42,943 nucleotides of DNA from Pseudomonadota bacterium (GTDB taxonomy: Bacteria; Pseudomonadota; Gammaproteobacteria; Steroidobacterales; Steroidobacteraceae): contig JANYBG010000150.1 of assembly GCA_025360865.1 (NCBI GenBank), forward strand, positions 1 to 42,943. Direction: 5' to 3'. Within the stretch, counting starts at the first letter, position 1; each line of letters begins with the position of its first letter. The position numbers and the translations under genes were made by a program. Positions 10,196 to 18,917 of this stretch are shown piece after piece. Under the pieces are notes generated by a model, which was not told the DNA's origin, ran no database searches, and worked only from the letters and a program-made list of their open reading frames with translations.

Positions 10196-12025
10196 ATGAC
10201 GAGACCCCACATGCCTGATGCGCACCGCTTGCTGATGCCCACCCCAGTCCTTGCTGTCGCATATCTGGCGTGCGCCGCCGCGATCGTTTCGGCCCCCGTC
10301 GCCGCGGCGGCCGCGACGCCGACCGCGACCGCGGCGACCGAGGATGGCCAGTGGCGCATGCCCTCGAAGGACTACGCGGCCACGCGTTACAGTGGGCTCG
10401 CCACAATCAACGCCGGCAACGCCACCTCCCTGCATCCGGTGTGGACTTTCTCCACCGGCGTGCTGGGCGGTCATGAGGGCCAGCCGCTGGTGGTGGGTGA
10501 CACGATGTATGTCGTGACGCCCTGGCCGAACGTTCTCTACGCGTTCGACCTGGGCAAGGAAGGCTACCCGCTGCGCTGGAAGTACCGACCCGACGTGAGC
10601 GCGAACGCGATCGGCATTTCCTGCTGCGATACCGTCAACCGCGGCGCCTTCTACGCCGAGGGTAAGGTCATTTATAACCTCCTCGATGGCCATACCGTGG
10701 CCGTCGACGCCAGGTCCGGGCGCGAGCTGTGGAAAACGCAGGTCGCCGACCTCGCGAGCGGCGAGACCGTCACCATGGCGCCGCTGGTGGTGAAGGATCG
10801 CGTCATCGTCGGCGCATCCGGTGGCGAGTTCGGTATCTATGGCTGGCTCAAGGGACTTGATCTTGCGACCGGGCGCGTGGTCTGGACCGCGCGCAACATC
10901 GGCCCGGACGCGGCCATGCTCGCGGCTCCCGGCACGTTCAAGCCCCCGTACGATGGCGGCACGGATGTCGGTGCGACCAGTTGGGCGAATGACAGCTGGC
11001 AGACCGGTGGCGCGCCGGTGTGGGGCTGGACCTCCTATGACCCGGGCGTTGATCTTATTTACTACGGCACGGGAAACCCCTCGCCCTATAACGCGGAGCA
11101 GCGGCTCGGGGACAACAAGTGGAGCTCGAGCGTGCTGGCGCGCAGGCCGGAGGATGGCTCGCTGGTTTGGGCATACCAGTTCACCCCGCACGACAACTGG
11201 GACTACGACGCCACCGGGGCGATGATCCTGGCGGATCTCACCATCGCTGGGAAACTCACCAAGGCGCTGGTGCACTTCGACAAGAACGGGTTCGCCTACA
11301 CGCTCGATCGCGAAACCGGGCGCGTGCTCAGCGCCACGCCCTTCTCCGGGATGAATTGGGCCAAGTCGGTGGATCTGGCGACCGGCCGCCCGGTGATCGA
11401 TCCGACCAAGCAGACCGGCGCCTCGAAGGGGAACGTGAAGGGCATCTGTCCGAGCCTGGAAGGCGGGGTGAGCCCGTCGTCACCGGCCGCGTACTCCCCG
11501 CGCACGCACCTTTTCTACACCTCGACGAACAACCTGTGCATGGACTACGCCGCGGTGCACGCCTCACGGCTCAAGGGCACGCCGTTCGTGAGCGCGAACA
11601 GCCCTTACTTCGCGGGACCGGGTGGGTACCTCGGCACTTTCATGGCCTGGGATGCGGTCACCGGCAAGAAGGTGTGGGAAAACAAGGAGCCGTTCCCCAA
11701 CTGGAGCGGCGCGCTCGTGACCGGTGGCGACGTCGCCTTCTACGGAACCCTTGACGGCTGGTTCAAGTCGGTGGATGCGCGCACGGGCAAGGTGCTGTCG
11801 AGATTCAAGGTGGGCTCCGGGGTGGTCGGCAATCCGATCACTTACCGGGGTCCCGACGGCAAGCAGTATGTGGCGGTTTACGCCGGGTTCGGTGGCGACT
11901 GGGCGCTGCTGTCCGGGGACACCCGCTCGGATGACCCCGCGGACCTGCGCGCGCCGGCTGACTTCCAGAAGGACATCGCGCGCCACACGAGTCAGGGCGG
12001 GATCATCTGGATATTTGGCCTGTGA
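10196..12025 (+). CDS. PQQ-dependent alcohol dehydrogenase (quinoprotein, lanthanide-type metal site)
   Basis: 609 residues with an N-terminal signal (hydrophobic stretch about residues 17-40, ending in an Ala-rich cleavage region) and an eight-bladed PQQ propeller. The vicinal disulfide is Cys143-Cys144 (ISCCDTV). Metal/PQQ-site residues read as Glu211 (GGEFG), Asn294 (GTGNPSP), catalytic Asp336 and a second Asp338 (NWDYDATG). The second Asp, two residues after the catalytic one, marks lanthanide-dependent XoxF/PedH-type enzymes; calcium MxaF types have Ala or Ser there. The enzyme would oxidise a periplasmic alcohol and pass electrons to the cytochrome c encoded next, whose start lies 8 bases after this stop. 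ATG 10211 is an alternative start. No PQQ biosynthesis genes are in the window, so cofactor must come from elsewhere. Confidence 0.88.
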   Translation: MTRPHMPDAHRLLMPTPVLAVAYLACAAAIVSAPVAAAAATPTATAATEDGQWRMPSKDYAATRYSGLATINAGNATSLHPVWTFSTGVLGGHEGQPLVVGDTMYVVTPWPNVLYAFDLGKEGYPLRWKYRPDVSANAIGISCCDTVNRGAFYAEGKVIYNLLDGHTVAVDARSGRELWKTQVADLASGETVTMAPLVVKDRVIVGASGGEFGIYGWLKGLDLATGRVVWTARNIGPDAAMLAAPGTFKPPYDGGTDVGATSWANDSWQTGGAPVWGWTSYDPGVDLIYYGTGNPSPYNAEQRLGDNKWSSSVLARRPEDGSLVWAYQFTPHDNWDYDATGAMILADLTIAGKLTKALVHFDKNGFAYTLDRETGRVLSATPFSGMNWAKSVDLATGRPVIDPTKQTGASKGNVKGICPSLEGGVSPSSPAAYSPRTHLFYTSTNNLCMDYAAVHASRLKGTPFVSANSPYFAGPGGYLGTFMAWDAVTGKKVWENKEPFPNWSGALVTGGDVAFYGTLDGWFKSVDARTGKVLSRFKVGSGVVGNPITYRGPDGKQYVAVYAGFGGDWALLSGDTRSDDPADLRAPADFQKDIARHTSQGGIIWIFGL

Positions 12026-12033
12026 GGGTGAGC

Positions 12034-12558
12034 ATGCGAGGCAATCTTTCAATCGCGCGGGGGCTTGGCTGCGCGTCATCTGTTCTGGCGGCCCTCGCCT
12101 TGGCGGCCTGCGCGCCGAAGGCGTCCACGCCCGCGGCTGCCACCCCGGGGGAGACTCGGACATCCGCGCCACCCTCGGGAACGGCGCCGCCCGCCATCCA
12201 GTACGAGGCTCACGTGTCCGCGGGAGGCCTGCCGCCTCCAGGGGGCCCACTGAGCAACCCCCACCAAGGCGACCCGGCCGTGGCGAAGGCTGGCTCGTTG
12301 CTGTTCACGGCGCTGAACTGCGATGGCTGCCACGGTGTCGAGGGCGCCGGATGGGTGGGCCCGAATCTCGGCGACGGCCGCTGGCGCTACGGCGGCGCCG
12401 ACAACGAGATCTTCACCTCGATCTTCTACGGACGTCCCAAGGGCATGCCCGCCTTCGGCGGGGCGCTGGGCCCGGAGGGAGTCTGGTCGCTCGTCACCTA
12501 CCTCAAGTCGCTGCCGGTCCCGGCCGACGAGGCGACGGAGTCCTGGGAAAAGCCCTGA
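12034..12558 (+). CDS. Lipoprotein cytochrome c (probable electron acceptor of the PQQ dehydrogenase)
   Basis: 174 residues. ATG 12034 is chosen because GAGG lies six bases upstream; a GTG at 12022 overlapping the PQQ dehydrogenase stop (GTGA) is possible. A lipobox LALAAC puts the acylated cysteine at residue 26, followed by a Pro/Ala/Thr linker. The haem motif CDGCH is at 96-100, and Met138 in GMPAFG is the likely sixth ligand, giving a class I single-haem cytochrome c. It is encoded directly behind the PQQ dehydrogenase, as XoxG- or PedF-like acceptors are, so it probably carries electrons from PQQH2 toward the terminal oxidases while anchored to the periplasmic membrane face. The partner role is inferred from position. 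Confidence 0.9.
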   Translation: MRGNLSIARGLGCASSVLAALALAACAPKASTPAAATPGETRTSAPPSGTAPPAIQYEAHVSAGGLPPPGGPLSNPHQGDPAVAKAGSLLFTALNCDGCHGVEGAGWVGPNLGDGRWRYGGADNEIFTSIFYGRPKGMPAFGGALGPEGVWSLVTYLKSLPVPADEATESWEKP

Positions 12559-12576
12559 GGCACGAGGGCGCGTCGT

Positions 12577-12822
12577 TCAGAGTTTCTGGACGACCACTCG
12601 TCCGTTGCCATCCACGAACACGTGGTAGCGGTTGCCGTCGTGACAGGCGGCGGTGTAGTCGCTGTCCTTGTTGCGGGTTGAGCTGACGACCTGATCGCAT
12701 GGCAGGCCCTGCAGGGCGATCGTCGCCTTGAGATCCTTGGCGAAGCCGTCATCGGCGGCGGCGACACCGACGGCTGCGAGACCCAGTACCGGCACCGCGA
12801 TAATTCTCGTAAGCGATTTCAT
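12577..12822 (-). CDS. Small secreted hypothetical protein
   Basis: 81 residues from ATG 12822, with CAGGAG six bases upstream. The first roughly 22 residues (ending VGVAAA) are a Sec signal. The mature part has two cysteines (LPCDQV and AACHDG) that may form a disulfide, and ends YHVFVDGNGRVVVQKL, a beta-rich tail seen in many short periplasmic proteins. No family is recognised with certainty. It lies 15 bases behind the Pro/Ala-rich lipoprotein gene on the same strand, so the two probably form an operon. It converges on the cytochrome c gene with 18 bases between stops. Confidence 0.7.
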   Translation of the reverse strand: MKSLTRIIAVPVLGLAAVGVAAADDGFAKDLKATIALQGLPCDQVVSSTRNKDSDYTAACHDGNRYHVFVDGNGRVVVQKL

Positions 12823-12837
12823 ACCGACTCCTGATCG

Positions 12838-13482
12838 TTAGGCGTTGAGAGTTGCGAATTTCTTAGGATCACTCAGGACCCCCCAGATCGCTTCCCGTGA
12901 GGAGCCGACCGCGGCGGCGAGCGTCGGGTCGTCGTTCTGGATCAGGCTCACCACCTTGATGAGCAGCACTTCGTAGCGCTGCCGCAGCTGCGGCAGCGTC
13001 TGCGGTGAGCCTCCCTTGTGATAGGCGCGAAACTGCGTCAGGAGGTCATCCACCTGGTTCTTCAGCGACAGCTTGGTGAACACGCCGATCGCGCGCGTGT
13101 CCTTCAGGCGCTGCTCCAGCAGGGGCAGGTCGAGCGTCGCCGCCGCGGGGGCCGCGGCTGGCGCGGCAGCCGGGGTCTTCGCCGGGGCGGTGCGCACCGG
13201 CGCCACCGGCCTGGGCGCGGGACTGGGGACCGGACTGGCGGCCGTGCGTGGCCCCCCCGGTGCGACCCCGGGAACCTGGGATTGCGGAGCGCTCGCGGGC
13301 TCGGCGACCGGCGCGGGCGTCACGGCCACCGCCACCGGAGGGGACGGCTGCGCCGGCGCCGCGGCGGGAACGGTGGGCGCCGCGCTTACCGCCGTGTCCG
13401 CCTTCGCCAGGGGCGGGCGCCCTGACTGGTGAGCGCAGGCGCTCAAGAGCGCGCATGTAACAGCGATGCTGAATCGTCGCAT
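12838..13482 (-). CDS. Hypothetical Ala/Pro-rich lipoprotein
   Basis: 214 residues. The start peptide MRRFSIAV leads to a lipobox LLSAC (Cys about residue 16), so the product is probably an envelope lipoprotein. Residues about 25-120 are a low-complexity Ala/Pro/Val linker with repeated APAP and PVAP blocks. The C-terminal roughly 95 residues are ordinary helical sequence (LDLPLLEQRLKDTRAIGVF, NQVDDLLTQFRAYHKGG, LIQNDDPTLAAAVGSSREAI). This resembles lipoproteins whose linker spans from the membrane to a soluble helical domain; no named family is recognised. No strong ribosome site is visible. The gene is followed at 15 bases by the small secreted protein. Confidence 0.7.
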   Translation of the reverse strand: MRRFSIAVTCALLSACAHQSGRPPLAKADTAVSAAPTVPAAAPAQPSPPVAVAVTPAPVAEPASAPQSQVPGVAPGGPRTAASPVPSPAPRPVAPVRTAPAKTPAAAPAAAPAAATLDLPLLEQRLKDTRAIGVFTKLSLKNQVDDLLTQFRAYHKGGSPQTLPQLRQRYEVLLIKVVSLIQNDDPTLAAAVGSSREAIWGVLSDPKKFATLNA

Positions 13483-13819
13483 GGCGGACCGTCGGTGAAG
13501 GTGCCTGCCGACATTCTACAACCCGTATCTGAACGGCAGCCTAATAAGAGGAAGCCGCCGCCCCGAAGGGCTGCGCGAAGCATTCGCAAGCGAGGTTCCA
13601 GCAGGTGGAAACGCGGCGCAGGAAGGCTGCGAAAAGACAAGCCGCCCGGGGCGTTTCACCTCATTTTTCAGTGTTTTCGCGCATATGTTCAATGAAGATC
13701 AGTGCTGCGCTGACAAACCCCGTGCGGGTGATGCACTATGCTTGGGCTGTAACGACGCCGGGCGTGGGATAAGAGCAGAAGCCGGGCCCGCGGGAAGGCG
13801 TCAGTCGAGGGGAAGCGTG
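13483..13819. other. Intergenic region with divergent promoters (337 bases)
   Basis: It separates the minus-strand lipoprotein from the plus-strand hypothetical gene at 13820. Its left part is GC-rich, while 13660-13700 is locally AT-rich (CTCATTTTTCAGTGTTTTCG), a plausible promoter zone. An in-frame ATG at 13685 would extend the next gene, but that stretch reads as non-coding. I see no RNA gene or repeat. Confidence 0.4.
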
Positions 13820-14155
13820 ATGGATTACGCAGTTGAGGAAATCGAACCGGGGCACTGGCGCGTGGAAGTGGGCGGCACGGTACGCATGATTCGGTACCGG
13901 CACGACATCCGCACCTTCGCGCCCTGGGACATTTGCGCCGAAGACGGCCGCAGGCTCTGGGGGTCACCGACGCTTGAGTCGGCATTTCGCTGGATTCAGG
14001 CGCGCACCGGTCATCCGACGGAAGGAATCCTGGTCGAGCGGCTGCTGGAGTGGACTTCACCCGCGAAGGTCTCTGACCCGGCCCACCTCACCGGCGCGTA
14101 CGAAGCCCACCAGGAAACCAACCCGGTGTCTGGCATCCTGGAGTGCGGCGGCTAG
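13820..14155 (+). CDS. Hypothetical protein
   Basis: 111 residues from ATG 13820, chosen because GAGGGGAAG lies just upstream; an upstream in-frame ATG at 13685 would add a Cys-rich, non-conserved-looking extension. The product begins MDYAVEEIEPGHWRVEVGG and contains IRTFAPWDICAEDGRRLWG and TLESAFRWIQARTGH. It has no signal peptide or membrane segment, so it is probably cytoplasmic. It looks like a small alpha/beta single-domain protein, but I recognise no family. It stands alone between a divergent lipoprotein and the convergent gamma-glutamyltransferase gene. Confidence 0.6.
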   Translation: MDYAVEEIEPGHWRVEVGGTVRMIRYRHDIRTFAPWDICAEDGRRLWGSPTLESAFRWIQARTGHPTEGILVERLLEWTSPAKVSDPAHLTGAYEAHQETNPVSGILECGG

Positions 14156-14186
14156 CGCACCCCCGCGCGCGACGCCGGCGGGAGCG

Positions 14187-15863
14187 CTAGCGTGAAGCCG
14201 CCGGGGTGATGACCCGCGACACGCCACGACCGCGGGGATCCGAAGTCGCCACAGCCGCGAGCGCGGCGACGCTGATGGCCTCGATGTCTCCGTTCCAACC
14301 CTGAGTGACGAAGCGGTAGCCGCGCGCGACAAGCGCCGAGCGCACGGCGGGATCCAGCCCGGCGTAGGGTTCCTCGAACAGCGTGTCCGGCGGCAGGAGC
14401 TGATGATGAATGCGCGGCGCCGCCACCGCGGCAGCCAGCGGCAGGTGGAAGTCGTGCCAGTCGGTCAGAACCTGGAAAATCGACGTTGCGATGCGCGAAC
14501 CGCCCGGTGTGCCAATCACCATCGCCACGCGGCCATCCCGCATCAGTATCGTCGGGGTCATGGTGGACAGGGGGCGCTTGCCGGGGGCGATCGCGTTCGC
14601 ATCGTCCCCCACGACGCCATAGAGGTTCGGCGCGCCCGGCTTGGCGGAGAAGTCGTCCATCTCGTTATTCAGCAGGAAGCCCGCCCCACTGACGGTCTCG
14701 CCGGAACCGAAGTCATCGTTGAGCGTGTAGGTATTCGCGACCGCGTTGCCCCAGCGGTCGATGATCGAGAAATGCGTCGTGTGCTGGTGCGTGGGCAACC
14801 CCGGCCGTACCGCCGCGGTCCGCGTCCGGTCGCGCACGTTGACCTCGGCCGCGCGGCGCGCGAGGTAGGCGGGCGCGAGCAGCTCGCCCACCGGGGAATT
14901 GTAGAAGTCCGGATCGCCCAGGTATTCCGCGCGGTCGACGAACACCCGCTTCTCAATCTCCGCCAGCAGGTGCACGTACTGCGGGGAGTTAAGCGCCACG
15001 CCCGAGAAGGCCGGCGCCAGGTCCGCCTTCATCGCCAGCAGCGACAGCAGCGCGATGCCGCCTGAGCTTGGCAGCGGGGCGGTGATGACGCGGAAGCCCG
15101 CCCAGTCCCCGGTCAGCGGCTCGCGCCAGATCGCATGGTAGTCCGCCAGGTCCCGGGCGCTGATGTGGCCGTGGCCAGTGGCCATCTGCGCCACGATCAA
15201 ATCCGCGGTGCGCCCCTGGTAGAACCCCGCGTCCCCATCGGTGGCGATGCGGCGCAGCGTCGCCTCCAGCTCCCTCTGACGGAAAGTGGTCCCCGCGTTG
15301 AGGGAGCTGAAATAGGCGAGGAAGTTGGTGCGGCCGCGCAGTTCGCCCGCGCGCCCGTCACGCGTCGCCTGTTGCATGGCCCCGACGAGGAAGCCCTCGT
15401 GAGCAAGCCGTATCGCCGGCGCGAGATCATCGCTCCACGGAAGCTTCGCGAAGCGCCGGTGCAGCTGCCAGAGGCCCGCGACCGTGCCGGGCACCCCCGC
15501 GGCGCCGGCGCCGACGGTGCTCGCATCCGGTATGACGGTCCCTGCCGGGTCCAGATACATGCCCGCGGTGGCGTCGCGGGGTGCGCATTCGCGGTAGTCG
15601 AGGAAGTACGCGTTGCCATCGAAGAACACGGTGGCGAAGCCGCCGCCCCCGAGGTTGCCCGCTTCCGGGTACGTGACCGCCAGCGCGAAGGCCACCGCCA
15701 CCGCCGCATCGGCGGCGTTTCCCCCCTGGGAGAGAATCGCCTCGGCGACCTGCGCGCCGTACGCATCGGGGGCGGCGATCGCGGCGGTTTGCGCGTGTGC
15801 GGAAGCGAACCAGCCGAGTCCTGCCACGAGCGCCGAGGCGATCGTGGCGCGCGAACGCCTCAC
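14187..15863 (-). CDS. ggt: Gamma-glutamyltransferase (periplasmic)
   Basis: 558 residues, the usual bacterial GGT size, with a Sec signal ending SAHAQ. The N-terminal-nucleophile hydrolase self-cleaves before Thr362 (TTHFSIID) into a large and a 197-residue small subunit. AYGAQVAEAILSQGGNAADA, GNLGGGGFA and the small-subunit GTPGG motif are typical. It hydrolyses or transfers the gamma-glutamyl group of glutathione and gamma-glutamyl amides in the periplasm. The start is GTG 15863, overlapping the stop of the upstream SnoaL-like gene as GTGA, an unusual coupling partner for GGT. Because the window also encodes a probable gamma-glutamyl ligase at 2781-4148, this enzyme could act on exported or external gamma-glutamyl compounds, but the two genes are not in one operon. 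Confidence 0.93.
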   Translation of the reverse strand: MRRSRATIASALVAGLGWFASAHAQTAAIAAPDAYGAQVAEAILSQGGNAADAAVAVAFALAVTYPEAGNLGGGGFATVFFDGNAYFLDYRECAPRDATAGMYLDPAGTVIPDASTVGAGAAGVPGTVAGLWQLHRRFAKLPWSDDLAPAIRLAHEGFLVGAMQQATRDGRAGELRGRTNFLAYFSSLNAGTTFRQRELEATLRRIATDGDAGFYQGRTADLIVAQMATGHGHISARDLADYHAIWREPLTGDWAGFRVITAPLPSSGGIALLSLLAMKADLAPAFSGVALNSPQYVHLLAEIEKRVFVDRAEYLGDPDFYNSPVGELLAPAYLARRAAEVNVRDRTRTAAVRPGLPTHQHTTHFSIIDRWGNAVANTYTLNDDFGSGETVSGAGFLLNNEMDDFSAKPGAPNLYGVVGDDANAIAPGKRPLSTMTPTILMRDGRVAMVIGTPGGSRIATSIFQVLTDWHDFHLPLAAAVAAPRIHHQLLPPDTLFEEPYAGLDPAVRSALVARGYRFVTQGWNGDIEAISVAALAAVATSDPRGRGVSRVITPAASR

Positions 15864-16312
15864 GAGGCCGGCACCATCGACCTCAGCTTCGCCTCCACCT
15901 CCGCGTAGCTCCAGTACGCGCTCATGGCGGTGAGCTTCCCGGCCGGGTTCACCTTGTAAATGCTGACGAGATCGACGGTGATCTCACTGCCGTCCGGGAG
16001 GCGATTGGTGAGGGACCAGACATTCGCGCACTCGTCCGCGCACGGGTAGGACTCGCGGATGCGGTAGGTCATGTTGCCAGGCCCGATGATCATGTCCCAG
16101 AAACGCACGAGTGCCTCGCGCCCGCGATGGCCGAGGCCGGTCGGGTCAAGGGGCGACACTCCCACCGGGTCCTGGATGATGGCGTCCTCCGCGTACAGCG
16201 CGAGCCATGCGGCCTTGTCGCGCGCGGAGGCGTAGCGGGCCGAAAGTGCGGCGGCGCGTTGGGCGATGTGGGGGCTCGTCTCGAGCTGCGATCCGGCCAA
16301 CTGCGTGGGCAT
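15860..16312 (-). CDS. SnoaL-like/NTF2-fold protein coupled to GGT
   Basis: 150 residues from ATG 16312; the open frame to 16483 is rejected because it runs into the peptidase gene and reads as non-coding. The NTF2-like pattern is clear: an N-terminal helix, WLALYAEDAIIQDPVG near residue 40, a central helix GREALVRFWDMIIGPG, and C-terminal strands VDLVSIYKVNPAGKLTAMSAYW. SnoaL-like proteins include steroid delta-isomerase-type, polyketide cyclase-type and binding-only members. This one resembles the ketosteroid-isomerase-like group but I cannot confirm a catalytic Asp. No signal peptide is visible. Its stop overlaps the GGT start (GTGA), so both are translated together. Confidence 0.82.
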   Translation of the reverse strand: MPTQLAGSQLETSPHIAQRAAALSARYASARDKAAWLALYAEDAIIQDPVGVSPLDPTGLGHRGREALVRFWDMIIGPGNMTYRIRESYPCADECANVWSLTNRLPDGSEITVDLVSIYKVNPAGKLTAMSAYWSYAEVEAKLRSMVPAS

Positions 16313-16424
16313 TGAGTGTCCTCGACTGGGGATGGTGAGTCTTCCGCGGCCGAGCTTCGCGCACTCCCCGCCCACGCGGCAAGTCTCTGGCGGATGCCAT
16401 CCCCTGCGCGCGGGGCCGGGGACG

Positions 16425-18008
16425 CTATCGCCGCATGATCCGGTTCTCGCGCCAGAATGCCTTGTGCACCCTCGCGCTCTCATTCAGGTGGACCGACGCG
16501 GCCATCGCGGCCGGCGGCGACGGGCATGCCGCCCCGTCGCGGTAGGCCAGTGACGCGGCCAGGCGCCCCTCGGCCGTGTCGCCCAGCGGGTGGGTGTAGT
16601 CATCCGCGGTCGAGCAGCCCGGCAGCACCGCGCTGGTGAGCGTCGTTGAGTTGCGCGGCGTGAAGCCATCCGGGTAGTCGCCGAAGCCCTTGGCGTTCTC
16701 CCCACTGAACTGGATGGTGAAGTACGTGGTGCCGCAGTTGTCCTGCGGGTAGAACCCGTACGGCTTGCCACAGGTCGTCGTGCCGATCTGAATCACCTGC
16801 ACGTTGACGCCGTTGAGTCCGTTGATCACCGCTTCGCTGGCCGAGCAGGTGCCGGAGCCTGTCAGCACGAACACCCGCGGCAACCCGAGATACGGCAGGT
16901 TGGTTCCGGCGGTGGCTGAGAACCCCTGCGTGGTCGTGTGGAACGGCGTGGGCGTGAGGGCGCTCCCGGTCACAGGGTTCGTGCTCGGGTATTTCGCGTT
17001 GAAGGTCTGCTTGTCGAAAGCCGCGCCGGCGGTGGGGCCGGGGCCTGCGATCATGTAGGCCAGCTCGCTGGCGATATCGAGGTAGCCGCCGCCGTTGTAG
17101 CGGATATCCAGGACAAGGTCCGTGACGCTTGCCGCCTTGAGCTGCGTGATCGCGTTGATCAGTCCCTGCTCCGAAGTGGCGATATGAGCGCTGAAGAGGA
17201 TGTAGCCGACGTTGCCCGTCGTGGTCGGTATCGCGCTGACCAGCGGCACCGGGTTCTCGGTGACGGCGGCGGCCGTCAAGCTCACCGTGCGACTCACGCT
17301 CGCGCCCGGGTCAAGGATCGTGAAGCTGTGTGTCTCCCCGGCGGCGGTGGGCGAGAGGCCCGCGTTCAGCGTGTCGAGGCTCGCCTGGTCAGAGGCGTTG
17401 ATCATGTCCACGCCGTCGATCGCGAGGATCTTCGCCCCGCGGCTGATGTGCGCCGCATCGGCCGCGTAGCCGGACCACACGAAAACCGCGTAGGCCTGCC
17501 GGGGCGGGGCGGCGGCGATCAGGTCAAAGTCGACCCCGTAGCCGATGTCCACGCCCGACTGCGAGAGCTGCTCCCAGGCGGAAGTGGGGTAGGTGAAGTG
17601 AAAGCGGTCCTTCTTCGCCCCCGTCGCGGTGGTGGCGGATGTCTTCAGGATGTCGAAGTAGGCGGCCGTGGTTGAGTAGGTGGACGGGTCCACGTCAGGG
17701 ATCTCGCTGTACCACAGGTACAGCTCGTCGCTCCACGAGCGCAGCCAGTTGTTCTCATCGAGCGTCGCGCCCTGCGCATCGGGGTAGGGGTGCCCGGTCG
17801 CCGGGTCATTCCCGGAGCGCGCCTTCTGGCACATCGCCGCGAAGTGACTGGAGGGCTGAAAGACCCCCGCGACCCAACCCGGCGGAGTCGTTGCCACGGT
17901 ACCCGAGCCGCCTCCGCCCCCACCACAAGCCGTGAGGCCGAGCATCGTCAGGCACAGGGCCTGGCGCGCACGCGGTAACCAGCCGATCGTCACTGCGGAT
18001 AAATTCAT
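16425..18008 (-). CDS. S41-family (C-terminal-processing type) serine peptidase, lipoprotein
   Basis: 527 residues, ATG 18008 with GGAGAG upstream. A lipobox LGLTAC is followed by a Gly-rich spacer, so it is probably anchored in the envelope facing the periplasm or cell surface. A PDZ-like part lies around residues 150-260 (GVDFDLIA, GAKILAIDGVDMINASD). The peptidase core has VTDLVLDIRYNGGGYLDIAS and the nucleophile Ser389 in GTCSASEAVING, with a basic partner likely in TCGKPYGF. Several cysteines (MCQKA, GTCSA, TTCGK, DNCGT, PGCST) suggest disulfides. The family degrades or trims unstructured C-termini of envelope proteins. It stands alone, with 112 bases to the SnoaL-GGT pair downstream. 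Confidence 0.88.
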   Translation of the reverse strand: MNLSAVTIGWLPRARQALCLTMLGLTACGGGGGGSGTVATTPPGWVAGVFQPSSHFAAMCQKARSGNDPATGHPYPDAQGATLDENNWLRSWSDELYLWYSEIPDVDPSTYSTTAAYFDILKTSATTATGAKKDRFHFTYPTSAWEQLSQSGVDIGYGVDFDLIAAAPPRQAYAVFVWSGYAADAAHISRGAKILAIDGVDMINASDQASLDTLNAGLSPTAAGETHSFTILDPGASVSRTVSLTAAAVTENPVPLVSAIPTTTGNVGYILFSAHIATSEQGLINAITQLKAASVTDLVLDIRYNGGGYLDIASELAYMIAGPGPTAGAAFDKQTFNAKYPSTNPVTGSALTPTPFHTTTQGFSATAGTNLPYLGLPRVFVLTGSGTCSASEAVINGLNGVNVQVIQIGTTTCGKPYGFYPQDNCGTTYFTIQFSGENAKGFGDYPDGFTPRNSTTLTSAVLPGCSTADDYTHPLGDTAEGRLAASLAYRDGAACPSPPAAMAASVHLNESARVHKAFWRENRIMRR

Positions 18009-18191
18009 GCTCTCTCCGAAATTTTCGGTCCCGGCGCGGGCGCATCGCGCGATGGCGCCGGGGGGAACGAGCGAGGATTATGGACGCGAGGCCCCTCGGA
18101 AAGCGGAAGTCAGTTCTCCTTCCGCCCCAGTTCAGGCCGGACGAGGGGCCTCAGCTGGAAGCGGCCGCCCAGCCCCTCGGGCCCCTTGGGG

Positions 18192-18223
18192 CGCCGGGGC
18201 GCGCGGCCGTGGCGGCCCCGGCG
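18192..18223 (-). terminator. GC-rich hairpin downstream of the 18289-18681 gene
   Basis: A perfect 9-base inverted repeat (CGCCGGGGC at 18192-18200, GCCCCGGCG at 18215-18223) with a 14-base loop lies about 65 bases past the stop of the minus-strand membrane protein. No U-tract follows, so it is at best a candidate transcription end or mRNA-protecting stem. The surrounding 18009-18288 gap holds no credible gene. Confidence 0.35.
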
Positions 18224-18288
18224 AGTGGATCCGACGCGGCACGACCGGGGGAACGCGATGGTCCGGGCGGGTCGCGTGGAACCGCGCG

Positions 18289-18681
18289 CTAGCTCGCCAC
18301 CGCTGGGGCCGATCCGCGAGCGATGCGCGCGCCCAGAACCATCAGCGGGACGAGCGTCACGAGGAATAGGAGGTGGTACCACAGCGGAAAGCTCCGCCAC
18401 ACCCGCACATGCTCCGGCAGGAACAGCGCCAGTAGCAGCGCGCCTGCGATCCAAGGAACGCGCGGACTCAGCGGCGCCACCCGGCTCGCCACAGCGCCGG
18501 CCACCAGTGAGGTGATCGCGGCGATCGCCAGCCGGGCGAGCTGCATCGCGGTCGTGAAGGTGAAGGTGGCTTCCGCGGCATGGTAACCGGGGATGAGCGA
18601 ACGCAGCCCCACGTCCAGAAGAGTTGCGGTCACTGCCCAGGCGAGCAGGGCCGCGATCAGGGCGAGGAGCGCGCGCTTCAT
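18289..18681 (-). CDS. Small four-helix membrane protein
   Basis: 130 residues. Four hydrophobic segments are visible: about 4-27 (LLALIAALLAWAVTATLLDV), 48-68 (ARLAIAAITSLVAGAVA), 77-91 (WIAGALLLALFLPEH) and 103-123 (YHLLFLVTLVPLMVLGARI). No catalytic motif or named family is recognised; the layout resembles small inner-membrane proteins of unknown function. It is transcribed away from soxB across a 236-base gap. The ribosome site is weak. Confidence 0.72.
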   Translation of the reverse strand: MKRALLALIAALLAWAVTATLLDVGLRSLIPGYHAAEATFTFTTAMQLARLAIAAITSLVAGAVASRVAPLSPRVPWIAGALLLALFLPEHVRVWRSFPLWYHLLFLVTLVPLMVLGARIARGSAPAVAS

Positions 18682-18917
18682 GGGAAATGTCCGCCGGTTA
18701 CGCCCACATTGTCGCGATCATTCTATAGCAGCGCCGGCGGCTGCGGGGGGCCGCCCTGCGATACCCATGGTTTTTCCACGGGTAAGGTTAGAATTTCCCG
18801 CCTGCCAAGCCGGCCGGCCGCGATAGCATCGATTCCGGGGATGACGACAACAGTATTACGACATGGGAGGGCCGTCTTGGCTTCCGCGGGAATTCCGTCG
18901 CGGTGGCGGGCTACCCG

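Noticed and set aside
10106-11275. 389-residue minus-strand frame
   Set aside because: Antisense to the PQQ dehydrogenase, whose motifs are unambiguous.
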